In this document: piece by piece, positions 1 through 8,400 of the stretch
How the letters are laid out: every line of letters starts with the position of its first letter
How positions within the stretch are numbered: position 1 is the stretch's first letter
Assembly: GCA_023665245.1 (NCBI GenBank)
Contig: JAMPEH010000041.1
Coordinates: 1-15,473 of the forward strand
Source: Muribaculaceae bacterium
GTDB taxonomy: Bacteria > Pseudomonadota > Alphaproteobacteria > Rs-D84
Direction: 5' to 3'
Length of the DNA stretch: 15,473 bases
Made by a program: the position numbers and the translations under genes
Notes under the pieces: model-generated
Told to the model about the DNA's origin: nothing
Database searches by the model: none
Seen by the model: only the letters and a program-made list of their open reading frames with translations

Positions 1-45
1 TTGCCAAGGTGAATGTCGCGGGTTCGAATCTCGTCTCCCGCTCCA
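1..45 (+). tRNA. tRNA-Gly(GCC), 3' part, cut by window edge
   Basis: The window opens inside the anticodon loop, with GCC at 3-5. It continues through a normal T arm containing GGTTCGAATC, the 3' acceptor strand CTCCCGC at 35-41, discriminator T42 and an encoded CCA at 43-45. The 5' half lies upstream of the window. The gene is followed 39 bases later by tRNA-Cys on the same strand, so the two probably form one tRNA transcription unit whose promoter is not in view. Confidence 0.93.
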
Positions 46-84
46 AAAATTCTTCCGCACCGTTTTTTTATTTTTAAGCGGTAC

Positions 85-159
85 GGCGCTATAGCCAAGT
101 GGTAAGGCCAGGGTCTGCAAAACCCTCATCCCCCGGTTCAAATCCGGGTGGCGCCTCCA
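85..159 (+). tRNA. tRNA-Cys(GCA), host site of the integrated element
   Basis: This is a complete 75-base tRNA with encoded CCA (157-159). The acceptor strands GGCGCTA (85-91) and TGGCGCC (149-155) pair through one G-T wobble. The anticodon GCA is at 117-119 within CTGCAAA. The 3' end from 135 is repeated near 9884-9910, so an element has integrated here and the tRNA 3' end now in place is likely contributed by the element. The tRNA still folds fully and should be functional. Confidence 0.95.
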
Positions 160-161
160 AA
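135..161 (+). repeat. attL core (tRNA-Cys 3' end)
   Basis: This is the left copy of the attachment repeat, covering the T arm and 3' acceptor strand of tRNA-Cys plus three A. It matches 9884-9910 except at 140 (A versus T at 9889). Strand exchange should have taken place somewhere within the 21 identical bases 141-161. Confidence 0.88.
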
Positions 162-162
162 G

Positions 163-180
163 AACACAATATATTGTGTT
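163..180. repeat. 18-bp perfect palindrome beside attL
   Basis: AACACAAT-AT-ATTGTGTT is perfectly self-complementary and starts one base inside the attL repeat. Its position suggests a protein-binding site for an integrase or excisionase accessory factor, or a hairpin at the tRNA 3' end that guides processing. The sequence does not choose between these. Confidence 0.55.
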
Positions 181-184
181 GATT

Positions 185-222
185 TCAACCCTGTATCCAC
201 AAGATATGGGGTTGATTTTTTG
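185..222 (+). terminator. Terminator downstream of tRNA-Cys, supplied by the element
   Basis: The stem is TCAACCC (185-191) with GGGTTGA (209-215), and an inner TATC/GATA helix (194-197 with 203-206). A run of T follows from 216. It would stop the tRNA-Gly/tRNA-Cys transcript soon after the junction. That matters because the original tRNA terminator has probably been displaced to 9914-9941. Confidence 0.7.
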
Positions 223-244
223 ATTTTCGTTCAAAAATCGCACC

Positions 245-271
245 TTTTGGGGAGTAATTTGGGGAGTAAAA
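245..271. repeat. Left arm-type repeat, two GGGGAGTAA copies
   Basis: GGGGAGTAA occurs at 249-257 and 261-269, 12 bases apart, preceded by TTTT. Nearly the same block recurs at 9754-9779 inside the other end, in the same orientation and one base shorter. Paired short direct repeats inside both ends of an integrated element are typical arm-binding sites of tyrosine integrases with an N-terminal arm-binding domain. That role is inferred. Confidence 0.7.
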
Positions 272-276
272 TTTAA

Positions 277-1497
277 TTAAACTACTACAAATTTAACCTT
301 ATCCATTTCGGTTCGCATAAACTCATCGCTGTAATGCACATAGGTCTTGCCTACAAGCCGTTCTGGACTATCGCCCATCCAAAGTTCAACGACTTCTCTT
401 TTTACTTTTTCATCGCAGACAGAGGCAAAAGTGTAGCGAAGCTGATAGGGTATAATTCCTTCAGGCAACGCTTTTTTCATAATATCAAGCGTTCTGTCGT
501 AAGATAAGGGCGATTTAAGCGGAGCGTTAAAATTGAATAAATTTTGCGCTTGACGGGGAATAGGTATTTTTTTGTAAGCCTTTTTTCCGTTTTTTCTTTT
601 CCTGTTTCTGCAAATAAGGAAGCCGTTATCAAAATGCGCTTCTTCGTCGATTTCGCAATGGCGAAGCCCAAAGAAGTACATTGCATAAGCAAAGTTTCTT
701 ATCTTGTCAAAATACGGTTCTTGTAAATTTCGGAGAAAAGTTTTTATTTGTTCGTCTGAAAGCCTATCTCTGTTTTCACGCTCGGCTCGCTTGAAAGGAA
801 TCATATCCACAGGGTTATATGTAACAATGCCGCTTGCCTTTGCATACTTGAAAATGCTGTTGAATACCGTCCGCATATCTTCATATTTGCGTGGTGTGTC
901 AAGCGAATTCATCAGTTCGTCTAAATCCGAAGTTCGGATTGACTTAATCGGCTTGTCCTTAATCTTTTGCGGTATAAATCTGCGTATCTGGCTTTCGTAA
1001 CCGTTCCACGTGTCCTCAGCAACTTTGCCGTGCTTGTACCTTAACTATTCGTCTGCGATAAAACCGAAACTGAATTTGTTTTTGGCAATTTGGGCGGGTG
1101 GCGGAAGGTTTTGCGTTGCTTCGATGAACATTGCTTTTGCTGTTTTTAGTTCCTTATTGGATACGGCAATGTCGTATCCGTTTCTGTGGTAACGGATTTC
1201 GTAAAAAACTCCTCTTTTACCGCTGGGACGCTCAATGATATGAGCCGCCATACCGTTTGCTATAAATTCTCTTTTGAATGTTTTCGACGTACTTTCAATT
1301 TCCTTTTTTGTGAATTTGATTTTTGCCGATGATGTTTTTTTGTCATTACTCCTTTTCTCGATAAGCTCGTTTACGACGTCGCAGGTGATTGTATCAGCCG
1401 CCGATTGCAGCATAAGCTGTACCGCTTTGTCGCGCCTTTCGCTATCGGGAATATCTTTCAAGATTTCAGTTATTTCCTGTAATTGCTTATAAGTCAT
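277..1497 (-). pseudogene. int: Tyrosine recombinase integrase interrupted by in-frame TAG
   Basis: This is the site-specific recombinase expected to integrate and excise the element at tRNA-Cys. The reading frame is 407 codons from ATG at 1497 to TAA at 277, with a single amber codon at 1045-1047 (codon 151). The 44 codons between that stop and the next ATG (912) continue the protein without a frameshift, reading LRYKHGKVAEDTW and onward. Residues about 95-130 resemble the AP2-like arm-binding domain (YEIRYHRNGYDI). About 150-245 is the core-binding domain. The catalytic domain follows, with Arg in GLRHCE (about 279), the box II Arg in YQLRYTF (about 354) and the likely nucleophile Tyr in KTYVHY (about 386). 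TAG probably replaced TGG (Trp). Two box residues are unusual: Tyr at the HxxR histidine and Asp in MGDS where GHS is common. The gene is likely inactive unless suppressed or read through. Confidence 0.85.
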
Positions 1498-1500
1498 TAT

Positions 1501-1554
1501 CCTCCTTATGGAATAGTTGAGTCATATTATAGCTCAATTATTCGTAAAATTCAA
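1501..1554 (-). promoter_or_regulatory. Integrase promoter, operator-like repeat and ribosome binding site
   Basis: On the minus strand TTGAAT (1554-1549) and TATAAT (1531-1526) are separated by exactly 17 bases. An inverted repeat, TTGAG at 1517-1521 with CTCAA at 1533-1537, straddles the -10 box and may be an operator. AAGGAGG (1507-1501) lies three bases before the ATG at 1497. This is a strong but close ribosome binding site, and it supports that start. Confidence 0.72.
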
Positions 1555-1575
1555 GTGTTGTTTTATAGATTTTTT

Positions 1576-1617
1576 AAAAAGCCGAATGGCGGAACATTTA
1601 AAGTTCCGCCATTCGGC
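1576..1617 (-). terminator. Terminator of the relaxase remnant
   Basis: A perfect 15-bp stem (1581-1595 with 1603-1617) has the 7-base loop ATTTAAA. On the minus strand it is followed by TTTTT (1580-1576). It lies just past the MobV remnant's stop and separates that gene from the integrase promoter. Confidence 0.88.
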
Positions 1618-1634
1618 AAATAGTTATTTAATTG

Positions 1635-2354
1635 TTAAAATTTGAAGTTGGTATTTGATTTCGGTTTCGACGTAGGGTGGAGAAGTTGGTTATACGCTTC
1701 GGGGTTTTCTCTTTGTAGCTTTGCAAGTAACTCCATTGCTCGCTTTCCTTTGGCGGCGGTTTCTTCCGCCGTATCCGCTCTTTTTGCATAGCGTAACGTT
1801 TCTTCCATAGACGTATCCAAACGCCTTGTCAAATCTTCGTTTTCTTTCTTTGTTTTTATGGTTTCCGCCGTTGCCGCTATCGCTTGCTTTTTCAGACCGC
1901 CTGGCGTCCAAGCACAATTGCCCTTTTTCGCTTGTTCTAATGCTTCGTGATAGGGCTTGTTTTCTGCTTCGATTTTCTCTGCGCGCTGTTCGGCTTCTTC
2001 TACAATTTTTTGCGCTTTGTATTCGGAAGCGGCTATGTGTTTTGCTCCGCTTTTAAATTTTCCCCTTTCCAATCCCCATTTCTTGCCTACTTGTTCGTAG
2101 AACTCCGTTTGCAATTCGGACAGCTTTTTTCTGTCGTATAAGTCTTTGGAACAGAGCTTTCCGTTCGTGATAGGCACAAGATTTAAATGAAGATGAGGCG
2201 TAGTTTCGTCCTTGTGGACGACTGCACTTATAATATTTTCGTCACTGTATTTATCGGCAAAAAATCTAACACAATCCCTAAAAAATTCTTTCTCTACCGC
2301 AGGTGGCAGATTTATAAAAAACTCTTTATCCGAAGTTAATACATAAAAATTCAT
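1635..2354 (-). pseudogene. MobV-family relaxase (Pre/Mob), N-terminally truncated
   Basis: MobV relaxases nick an element's origin of transfer and pilot the strand during mobilization. The 239-aa frame carries the family's metal-binding signature HKDETTPHLHL at residues 47-57. The following stretch (KDLYDRKKLSELQTEFYEQV) and GLERGKFKSGAKHI are also typical. The rest is charged and likely coiled coil (about 112-145 and 165-215). About 80 N-terminal residues are missing, including the family's first motif with its catalytic His (in pMV158 MobM, His22). The codon just upstream of ATG 2354 is preceded in frame by TAA, and no ribosome binding site is visible. I infer a deletion scar rather than a short functional protein. 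It ends at a strong terminator (1576-1617). Confidence 0.82.
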
Positions 2355-2579
2355 ATATTATGATTTAAAAGATTATGAAGCGGCAAGGGATGAATATGAG
2401 GGAACGGTAGCTTTATTGATGTATTCGTCTACGACTTTCTTTTAGCATTACCGCAGGAAATACAGTTAAAGTATCTATTCATATTCAGGGGACAAAGTAA
2501 CATAATTAAGTTCTGTTTTCTATGGCTGTATGAATACTTTCCCGCAAAAGAAAAACTTATAGTCCACGCAAGGGAAGTA

Positions 2580-2870
2580 TTGAGTAAGCCGAGCTATCAA
2601 GTATATAAGAAATATGCGGTTAAATTAAAGCTATGGGCTAAACAGCTTTACATAGCCGTTGAGTTAGAAATGCAAAAACTAATTAAACGCTACGGTATAA
2701 AAGACAGTAAGCCTGACGAAAAGTTTATAAAGGCAGTACAAAAAGCGGCGACAGTCAAAGGAATGACGGTTGCCGAATACAGAGATAAGATTCTATTTTC
2801 ACACGGTCGAGAGAAGACAATCAAACGCTTTGAGCAATATAACAAACTTAGCGCAAAGATAAAGAAATAA
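2580..2870 (+). CDS. Hypothetical protein, possibly the 3' part of a longer broken gene
   Basis: This is a basic, Lys/Tyr-rich, mainly helical protein of 96 aa from a TTG start at 2580, with AGGGA a few bases upstream. The same frame is open back to 2400 (a TGA lies at 2397-2399), about 156 codons, but has no ATG in that upstream part. Either the gene starts at TTG or it is the remnant of a longer gene whose 5' end was lost in the rearrangement that truncated the relaxase. The conserved-looking C-terminal half (GMTVAEYRDKILFSHGREKT) suggests a real protein. I do not recognise its family. Confidence 0.5.
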   Translation: MSKPSYQVYKKYAVKLKLWAKQLYIAVELEMQKLIKRYGIKDSKPDEKFIKAVQKAATVKGMTVAEYRDKILFSHGREKTIKRFEQYNKLSAKIKK

Positions 2871-2879
2871 TTTCCATAC

Positions 2880-2913
2880 TTCGCAAAAAGTGTACAAACC
2901 AACTTTTTGCGAA
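2880..2913. repeat. 12-bp perfect inverted repeat after the 96-aa gene
   Basis: TTCGCAAAAAGT (2880-2891) pairs perfectly with ACTTTTTGCGAA (2902-2913) over a 10-base loop. It has no good T run on either side, so it may be a weak terminator of the 2580-2870 gene or an operator for the downstream promoter. Its right half (2897-2912) is also the inverted copy, 15 of 16 bases, of 3051-3066 at the predicted transcription start of the next operon. Confidence 0.5.
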
Positions 2914-2953
2914 ATGAAATTGGATTTCTTAATTATTGTAATCATTTTATTAT

Positions 2954-3066
2954 TCCGAAAAAAGTATTATATCCAATTTATTTCGGATTAAGATGTGTTC
3001 AAATTACTAAATTTCCATTGACAAAAGACTTAAAACAGGCTATACTTATTTCGAAAAAAGTTGGTT
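2954..3066 (+). promoter_or_regulatory. Promoter and repeat-rich leader of the cargo operon
   Basis: TTGACA (3018-3023), a 17-base spacer and TATACT (3041-3046) form a near-perfect housekeeping promoter directed at the ATPase gene and the four genes behind it. An inverted repeat TCCGAAA/TTTCGGA (2954-2960 with 2981-2987) lies upstream. The segment 3051-3066, at the expected start of transcription, is the inverted copy of 2897-2912. Such spaced inverted motifs are suited to a repressor that loops DNA, but no regulator gene is recognisable nearby. Confidence 0.75.
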
Positions 3067-3099
3067 ATCTTATAAAATCCGAATTACAAGGTGAGTCTT

Positions 3100-4389
3100 A
3101 TGCAGGAAATCAAACGCGAACAATATTTAAAGCGTCTTATCGACCGGAAAGGTAACGGCTCGGTAAAAATCGTAACGGGAATTAGGCGTTGCGGGAAAAG
3201 TTATTTGCTTTTTACTCTCTTTAAAAATCACTTACTGTCAACGGGAGTTCCTGAGGACAGGATTATTTCGCTTGCGTTGGATGAAAAAGTTAATGCTGAG
3301 TATCGTATTCCGGATAATTTATATAGATACATTATAAGCCGAATTCCAAACGATAGCGAGCCTTGTTATGTGTTGTTGGACGAGGCGCAACTTGCTATAA
3401 CGGACGAAGAGTTGAAAGGAAATAAGCCTATCGAACTTTATAGCATTTTAAACGAGCTTATGCATAAGCGCAATGTGGATGTCTATATAACGGGTAGCAA
3501 TTCTAAATTTCTGTCAACGGACGTTATGACGGAATTCAGAGGACGAGGTGATGAAATTCGCATAAATCCTCTCTCCTTTTCAGAGTTTATGTCTGTTTAT
3601 GACAAAAGTAAATTTGAAGGTTATGAAGAATATTCCGTGTATGGCGGTCTGCCGATGACGCTCGGTGAAACGACCCACGAAGGTAAAGCAAAATATCTGA
3701 ACGACTTATTTAAAAATACTTATAAAAAAGACGTTATAGAACGATATGATCTGAAAGGTGACGTAGTACTTGATACGCTCGTAGATATACTATCTTCTGA
3801 TATCGGCTCGCTTACAAATCCGACGAAACTTGCTAATACTTTTAATTCCAACGGCGTTAAGACAAACGATAAAACAATAGCTCAATACATCGAGCATCTT
3901 ACCGATGCGTTTATTATTCAAAAAGCTAAGCGTTATGATATAAAAGGTAAAAAATATATTGGCTCGCCGTTAAAGTATTACTTTACCGATATTGGGCTTC
4001 GCAACGCAAGGCTTAATTTTATGCAGATAGAGCCTACCCACGCAATGGAAAATATCGTTTATAACGAGCTTCTTGTACGAGGATTTAACGTTGATGTCGG
4101 CGTAGCAGAACATTACGCAAAAGACAAAAACGGCAAGAACATTATCGTGCGGAACGAAGTCGATTTTGTATGCAATAAGGGAAGTCAAAGGTACTATATT
4201 CAGGTAGCTTATGCTATACCCGATAAAGAAAAAATGGCGCAGGAATCGGCTTCGCTTGACAGAATCGGAGATTCATTTAAGAAAATTATCGTCATACACG
4301 ATTATACTCTTCCCTGGCACAACGAGAAGGGTTATCTTATAATTAATATAATGGACTTCCTTCTTAATCCCGACAGCTTGGAGTTGTGA
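3100..4389 (+). CDS. AAA_14/DUF4143 family ATPase
   Basis: This P-loop ATPase of 429 aa joins an AAA_14 domain to a C-terminal DUF4143 region. Walker A is GIRRCGKS at residues 27-34, Walker B is VLLDEAQ at 91-97, a sensor-type segment YITGSN is at 129-134, and an Arg-rich FRGRGDE is at 146-152. The C-terminal part contains Glu317, Asp355 (NEVDF) and IQVA (367-370), a spacing like a PD-(D/E)xK nuclease fold, which is commonly seen in DUF4143. ATG 3100 is preferred to the in-frame GTG at 3091 because AAGGTGAG (3088-3095) then forms its ribosome binding site. It is first in the operon and 63 bases ahead of the next gene. Family members are abundant in gut bacteria and their function is poorly known. 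A link to the restriction-like genes downstream is possible but rests on position only. Confidence 0.88.
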   Translation: MQEIKREQYLKRLIDRKGNGSVKIVTGIRRCGKSYLLFTLFKNHLLSTGVPEDRIISLALDEKVNAEYRIPDNLYRYIISRIPNDSEPCYVLLDEAQLAITDEELKGNKPIELYSILNELMHKRNVDVYITGSNSKFLSTDVMTEFRGRGDEIRINPLSFSEFMSVYDKSKFEGYEEYSVYGGLPMTLGETTHEGKAKYLNDLFKNTYKKDVIERYDLKGDVVLDTLVDILSSDIGSLTNPTKLANTFNSNGVKTNDKTIAQYIEHLTDAFIIQKAKRYDIKGKKYIGSPLKYYFTDIGLRNARLNFMQIEPTHAMENIVYNELLVRGFNVDVGVAEHYAKDKNGKNIIVRNEVDFVCNKGSQRYYIQVAYAIPDKEKMAQESASLDRIGDSFKKIIVIHDYTLPWHNEKGYLIINIMDFLLNPDSLEL

Positions 4390-4452
4390 AATGTTTTTCT
4401 TAAAAACAAACAGTACAGAGTTCTTTACGGATATAACAAAAGGATTGAAACA

Positions 4453-5430
4453 ATGGAAAATCAAGTTGATATAAAAGAAAACTACATAAGAGATTTGGAT
4501 TCCGAGCTATTATCCCTATTGTTAATTGATAGAACTACGAAGAAGAATATCATTTGGGCAACAAATGATTATTCCCGCTACGGGCTTTCATATAAGTTTT
4601 CCGACGGCATTTCTTTGACGGCGATAACAGGCAGGCGCGGCTCGGTAATTAAACCCCGTGTAGAAAAATCAAAAGAAGAAATACAAAAGCGCATACGCAA
4701 TAAGGCGGAAGTTTTCACGCCCTCTTGGGTATGTAACTGTCAGAATAATCTTGTTGACAACGCTTGGTTTGGTTATGACAACGCTTTCAATATCGAAGAT
4801 AATAAAACGTGGACAGCAACGACATTTCCCGTCAAATTTCCCGAAGGTAAAAATTGGCAACAATATGTCAAGGAGAATCGTTTAGAAATTACCTGCGGAG
4901 AAGCACCTTACCTTGTAAGCCGTTATGATACCGTTTCGGGTGAAATAATTCCTCTTGATCGGCGCATAGGGGTACTTGATAGAAAACTGCGTATTGTCAA
5001 TGAAAACGCCGTCTCCGATGAGGAGTGGTTAGAATGGGCAAAATGGGCATTAAAGAGCGTTTACGGCTATGAATGGCAGGGCGATAATGTTTTACTTGCC
5101 CGTGAAAATTTGCTTTTTACTTTTATCGATTATTACGTTGCACGGTTTAAAGGCGAACCCTCAACCGAACTGTTAAAAGAAATTGCCGAAATAATCTCTT
5201 GGAATATTTGGCAGATGGACGGGCTTAAATGCATCGTCCCCAACAGTTGCCGTAACGACAGACAAGTCGTGCCAACTCTTTTTGGAGAAGAAGTTCAGGG
5301 CACTCTTTGTGAGGGTTGTGCAAAAGGTAATATCAAAAAGCATAACGGTATCTATTGCAAGATAAAGGATTGGCAGGCAGACAAAGCTATTAGATTTGTA
5401 ACGCTTATTAAAAACAAGGGTAAAAAATGA
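4453..5430 (+). CDS. Restriction 'subunit M'-like protein with SAM-methyltransferase-type motifs, no NPPY
   Basis: This 325-aa protein resembles proteins usually labelled restriction endonuclease subunit M. In order it has VFTPSWVCNCQNNLV at 87-101, like motif X of N6-adenine methyltransferases. EITCGEAPYLVSRYD at 145-159 is like motif I. YGYEWQGDNVLLARENLL at 204-221 is like the motif II region, with its ribose-binding acid. EIISWNIWQMDGLK at 246-259 is like the motif III region. The catalytic motif IV (NPPY/DPPY) is absent. After residue 259 comes a Cys-rich tail (Cys260, 266, 286, 289, 302) that could bind zinc. AAAGGA stands before the ATG. The stop overlaps the next start (ATGA), so translation is coupled and the two products probably act together. 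The motif reading is mine; the name follows remembered family usage. Confidence 0.72.
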   Translation: MENQVDIKENYIRDLDSELLSLLLIDRTTKKNIIWATNDYSRYGLSYKFSDGISLTAITGRRGSVIKPRVEKSKEEIQKRIRNKAEVFTPSWVCNCQNNLVDNAWFGYDNAFNIEDNKTWTATTFPVKFPEGKNWQQYVKENRLEITCGEAPYLVSRYDTVSGEIIPLDRRIGVLDRKLRIVNENAVSDEEWLEWAKWALKSVYGYEWQGDNVLLARENLLFTFIDYYVARFKGEPSTELLKEIAEIISWNIWQMDGLKCIVPNSCRNDRQVVPTLFGEEVQGTLCEGCAKGNIKKHNGIYCKIKDWQADKAIRFVTLIKNKGKK

Positions 5431-8400
5431 AAGACTTAACAGTGCTGGACAATATAATAATCGGAAGAGTCGAACCGCACATTTATGCGTTCACAACAAA
5501 CACTATTCCGAATTGTTTGAAAGTGGGTGATACTTACCGACCTGTTAGTATTCGTTTAAAGGAATGGAAAGACCACTATCCGCAACTTAAAAAACAGTTC
5601 GAGTGTACGGCAAAAGTAAGTGAAGATACTTATTTCCGTGATTATTCCGTACATAAATTTCTTGAAGAAAAGCGTCATAAGGTTCGGCTACTTCCTACCG
5701 ATTTATCAGCGGGAATATATTATTCGAAAGAGTTTTTCCGTGATACGGAAGCGGCGGACGTTAAGGAAGCAATAGATGACATAAGCCGCGATTATTCCGA
5801 AAACACACAAGAATATCAGTATTATAATGCCCAAAGCCATTTGCCCGAAACGTTGACCTACGCCCGCACGGAAAGCTATTCTCCCCGTCCTAACCAGCAA
5901 GACGCTATCGATAATTTTAATAAAGCAATAGCGGCGGGAAGAACCAATTTGCTGATGTATGCCGTTATGCGCTTTGGCAAGTCGTTTACTTCTATGTGTT
6001 GTGCTGTTGAAATGAACGCAAGGCTTGTAGTGGTCGTTTCCGCGAAAGGCGACGTTTTAAAAGAATGGCAGAAAACGGTACAAAGCCATATCAAGTTTGA
6101 GGAATACGAGTTTTTAACAAGTAAAAAGTTAGAAGAAAACAATTCCGCCGTTACCGATATTTTAAATACGGGCAAAAGGGCGGTAGTCTTTCTTACGTTG
6201 CAGGATTTACAAGGCGAACGTATTAAAGATAGACATAAAGAAATATTCGGCGAGAATATCGACCTCTTATTGATAGACGAAACTCACTTCGGAGCAAGAG
6301 CCGAAAAATACGGTGAAGTTTTAAAGTCTAATAATTACGTAAAGGACGTAAAAAATAAAAGAGATTCCGACGACTATGTAGAAATTGCGGAAGCGGAACG
6401 AGAGCTTAAGGTTCTGAGTGCAAAAGTGCGTATCCACCTTTCGGGCACTCCCTATCGTATCTTGATGAGAAGTGAATTCAAAAAAGAGGATATAATTGCT
6501 TTTTGCCAGTTCACGGATATTGTTCAGGCACAGGAAGACTGGGATAAAAAATACGTTTTAGACGACGCTTACAGAGAATGGGACAACCCCTATTACGGTT
6601 TCCCGCAAATGGTACGTTTTGCGTTTAATCCAAACGAATCGTCAAGGAAACGTCTGGAAGAATTAAAAAAGAACGGCACTACTTATGCCTTCTCGGTGTT
6701 ACTTAAACCGCAATCGGTAAAAAAGGATGTGGCGGGGAAACATAAGAAGTTTGTTTACGAACAGGAAATTCTTGACCTGTTGGAAGTTATCGACGGAAGC
6801 AAGGACGACGCCGAGCTGTTAGGCTTCCTTGATTACGATAAAATTAAAGACGGCAAAATGTGCCGTCATATTGTGATGGTGCTGCCCTATTGCGCTTCTT
6901 GCGACGCAATGGAAGCATTGATTAAAACAAACGAACACAGATTTCGTAACTTGGGCGAAGACAAATATGAAATAATAAATATCTCCGGTGTGGATAATCC
7001 CAATAAATATAAATCACCTGACGATATAAAAGCGGCAATCCGCAGGTGTGAAGAAAACGACAAAAAGACAATTACTCTTACAGTGAATCGTATGCTTACC
7101 GGTAGTACGGTTGAATATTGGGACACGATGCTGTTCTTAAAAGATACCGCTTCTCCGCAGGAATATGACCAGGCAATTTTCCGTTTACAAAACCCATATA
7201 TAAAAACTTACGTTGACGATGGCGGCAATACCATTAAGTATAATATGAAGCCGCAGACCTTGCTTGTAGATTTTTCTCCCGACAGAATGTTTGTTATGCA
7301 AGAGCAAAAATCTATGATATACAACGTCAACGTAGATGAAGCGGGCAACAGCAAACTTGAAGAACGTCTTAAAGAAGAACTTCGTATTTCTCCTATCGTC
7401 GTATTGAACGAGGATAAAATTATTGAAGTAAACGCAACCGATATTTTGCAGAAGATAAGCGACTATCAGAAGGACAAGGGCATTAAGGAAGAAGCTCTTG
7501 AAATTCCTGCGGACTTGAGTATTATCGATATCCCTACGCTGAAAACCGTTATGGAAAACCAAAATGAAATCGGTTCAAGCGCAGGCTTCTCTGTTCCTGC
7601 CCACGAAAGTAAGGGTGACGAAGATGAAGGCGAATTGAATGTGCCTGACGCTGAAACGCCAAACGGCGGCGCGGTCGATGACGGCAATCCAACCAATCCA
7701 GACGAACAAAAGTCGGAAGATAACAGCTTACGAAAGAAAATTCAAAGCTATTACACAAGAATATTGTTGTTTGCCTTTATTACAAACGATAGGGTAAAAT
7801 CGATTGCCGATATTCTTTGCGTTTACGATAAGCCCGACAATACTCGCATAGCGCAGCATCTCGGTTTAGATAAAACGGTACTTACGCTTTTATCGGAGAA
7901 TATCAATAAGTTTATATTAAGTAAGTTAGATTATAAAATTCAAGACTTAAATGACTTGTCGCTTGCAACCGATATGCCTCCTTCTGAAAGAGCGCAGATT
8001 GCTGTCAGCAAGTTCGGTAAAATCGGTCCGGCAAATGTTATAACCCCTTCTTCTATCTGTAACGAAATGGTAGCTCTTCTGTCCGAAGACAGCTTAAAAG
8101 ATATTGGCAGTTTGGGGAATAAGCTGTTGGATATTGCTGGCACTTCGGGGGAGTTTGCGGTTGCGCTGTACGACAGATTGTCTGCGCTCGGCGTGAATAA
8201 ACAGGTTACAGCAGATGCAATTTATACAATCCCCAAGTCTCCGATATGCTATGAACTGACAAGAAAGCTATATGAAATGTTAGGGCTAAATACCGATAAT
8301 ATAGCAACGTTCTATGCCGAACAGATGATAGAAGTCAAAGACGGAAGCGGCAAAGTAGATTACGATAAATTGGTATCACTAATAACACAACAAAAGCCGT

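Noticed and set aside
1045..1047. Genetic code in which TAG is read as an amino acid
   Set aside because: TAG ends the 130-aa gene exactly where the next gene starts, and other genes end in TAA or TGA. A point nonsense change is simpler.
2907..3155. Open frame of 82 codons before the ATPase gene
   Set aside because: It overlaps an inverted repeat, the operon promoter and the start of the ATPase gene in another frame, so it is explained as leader sequence.
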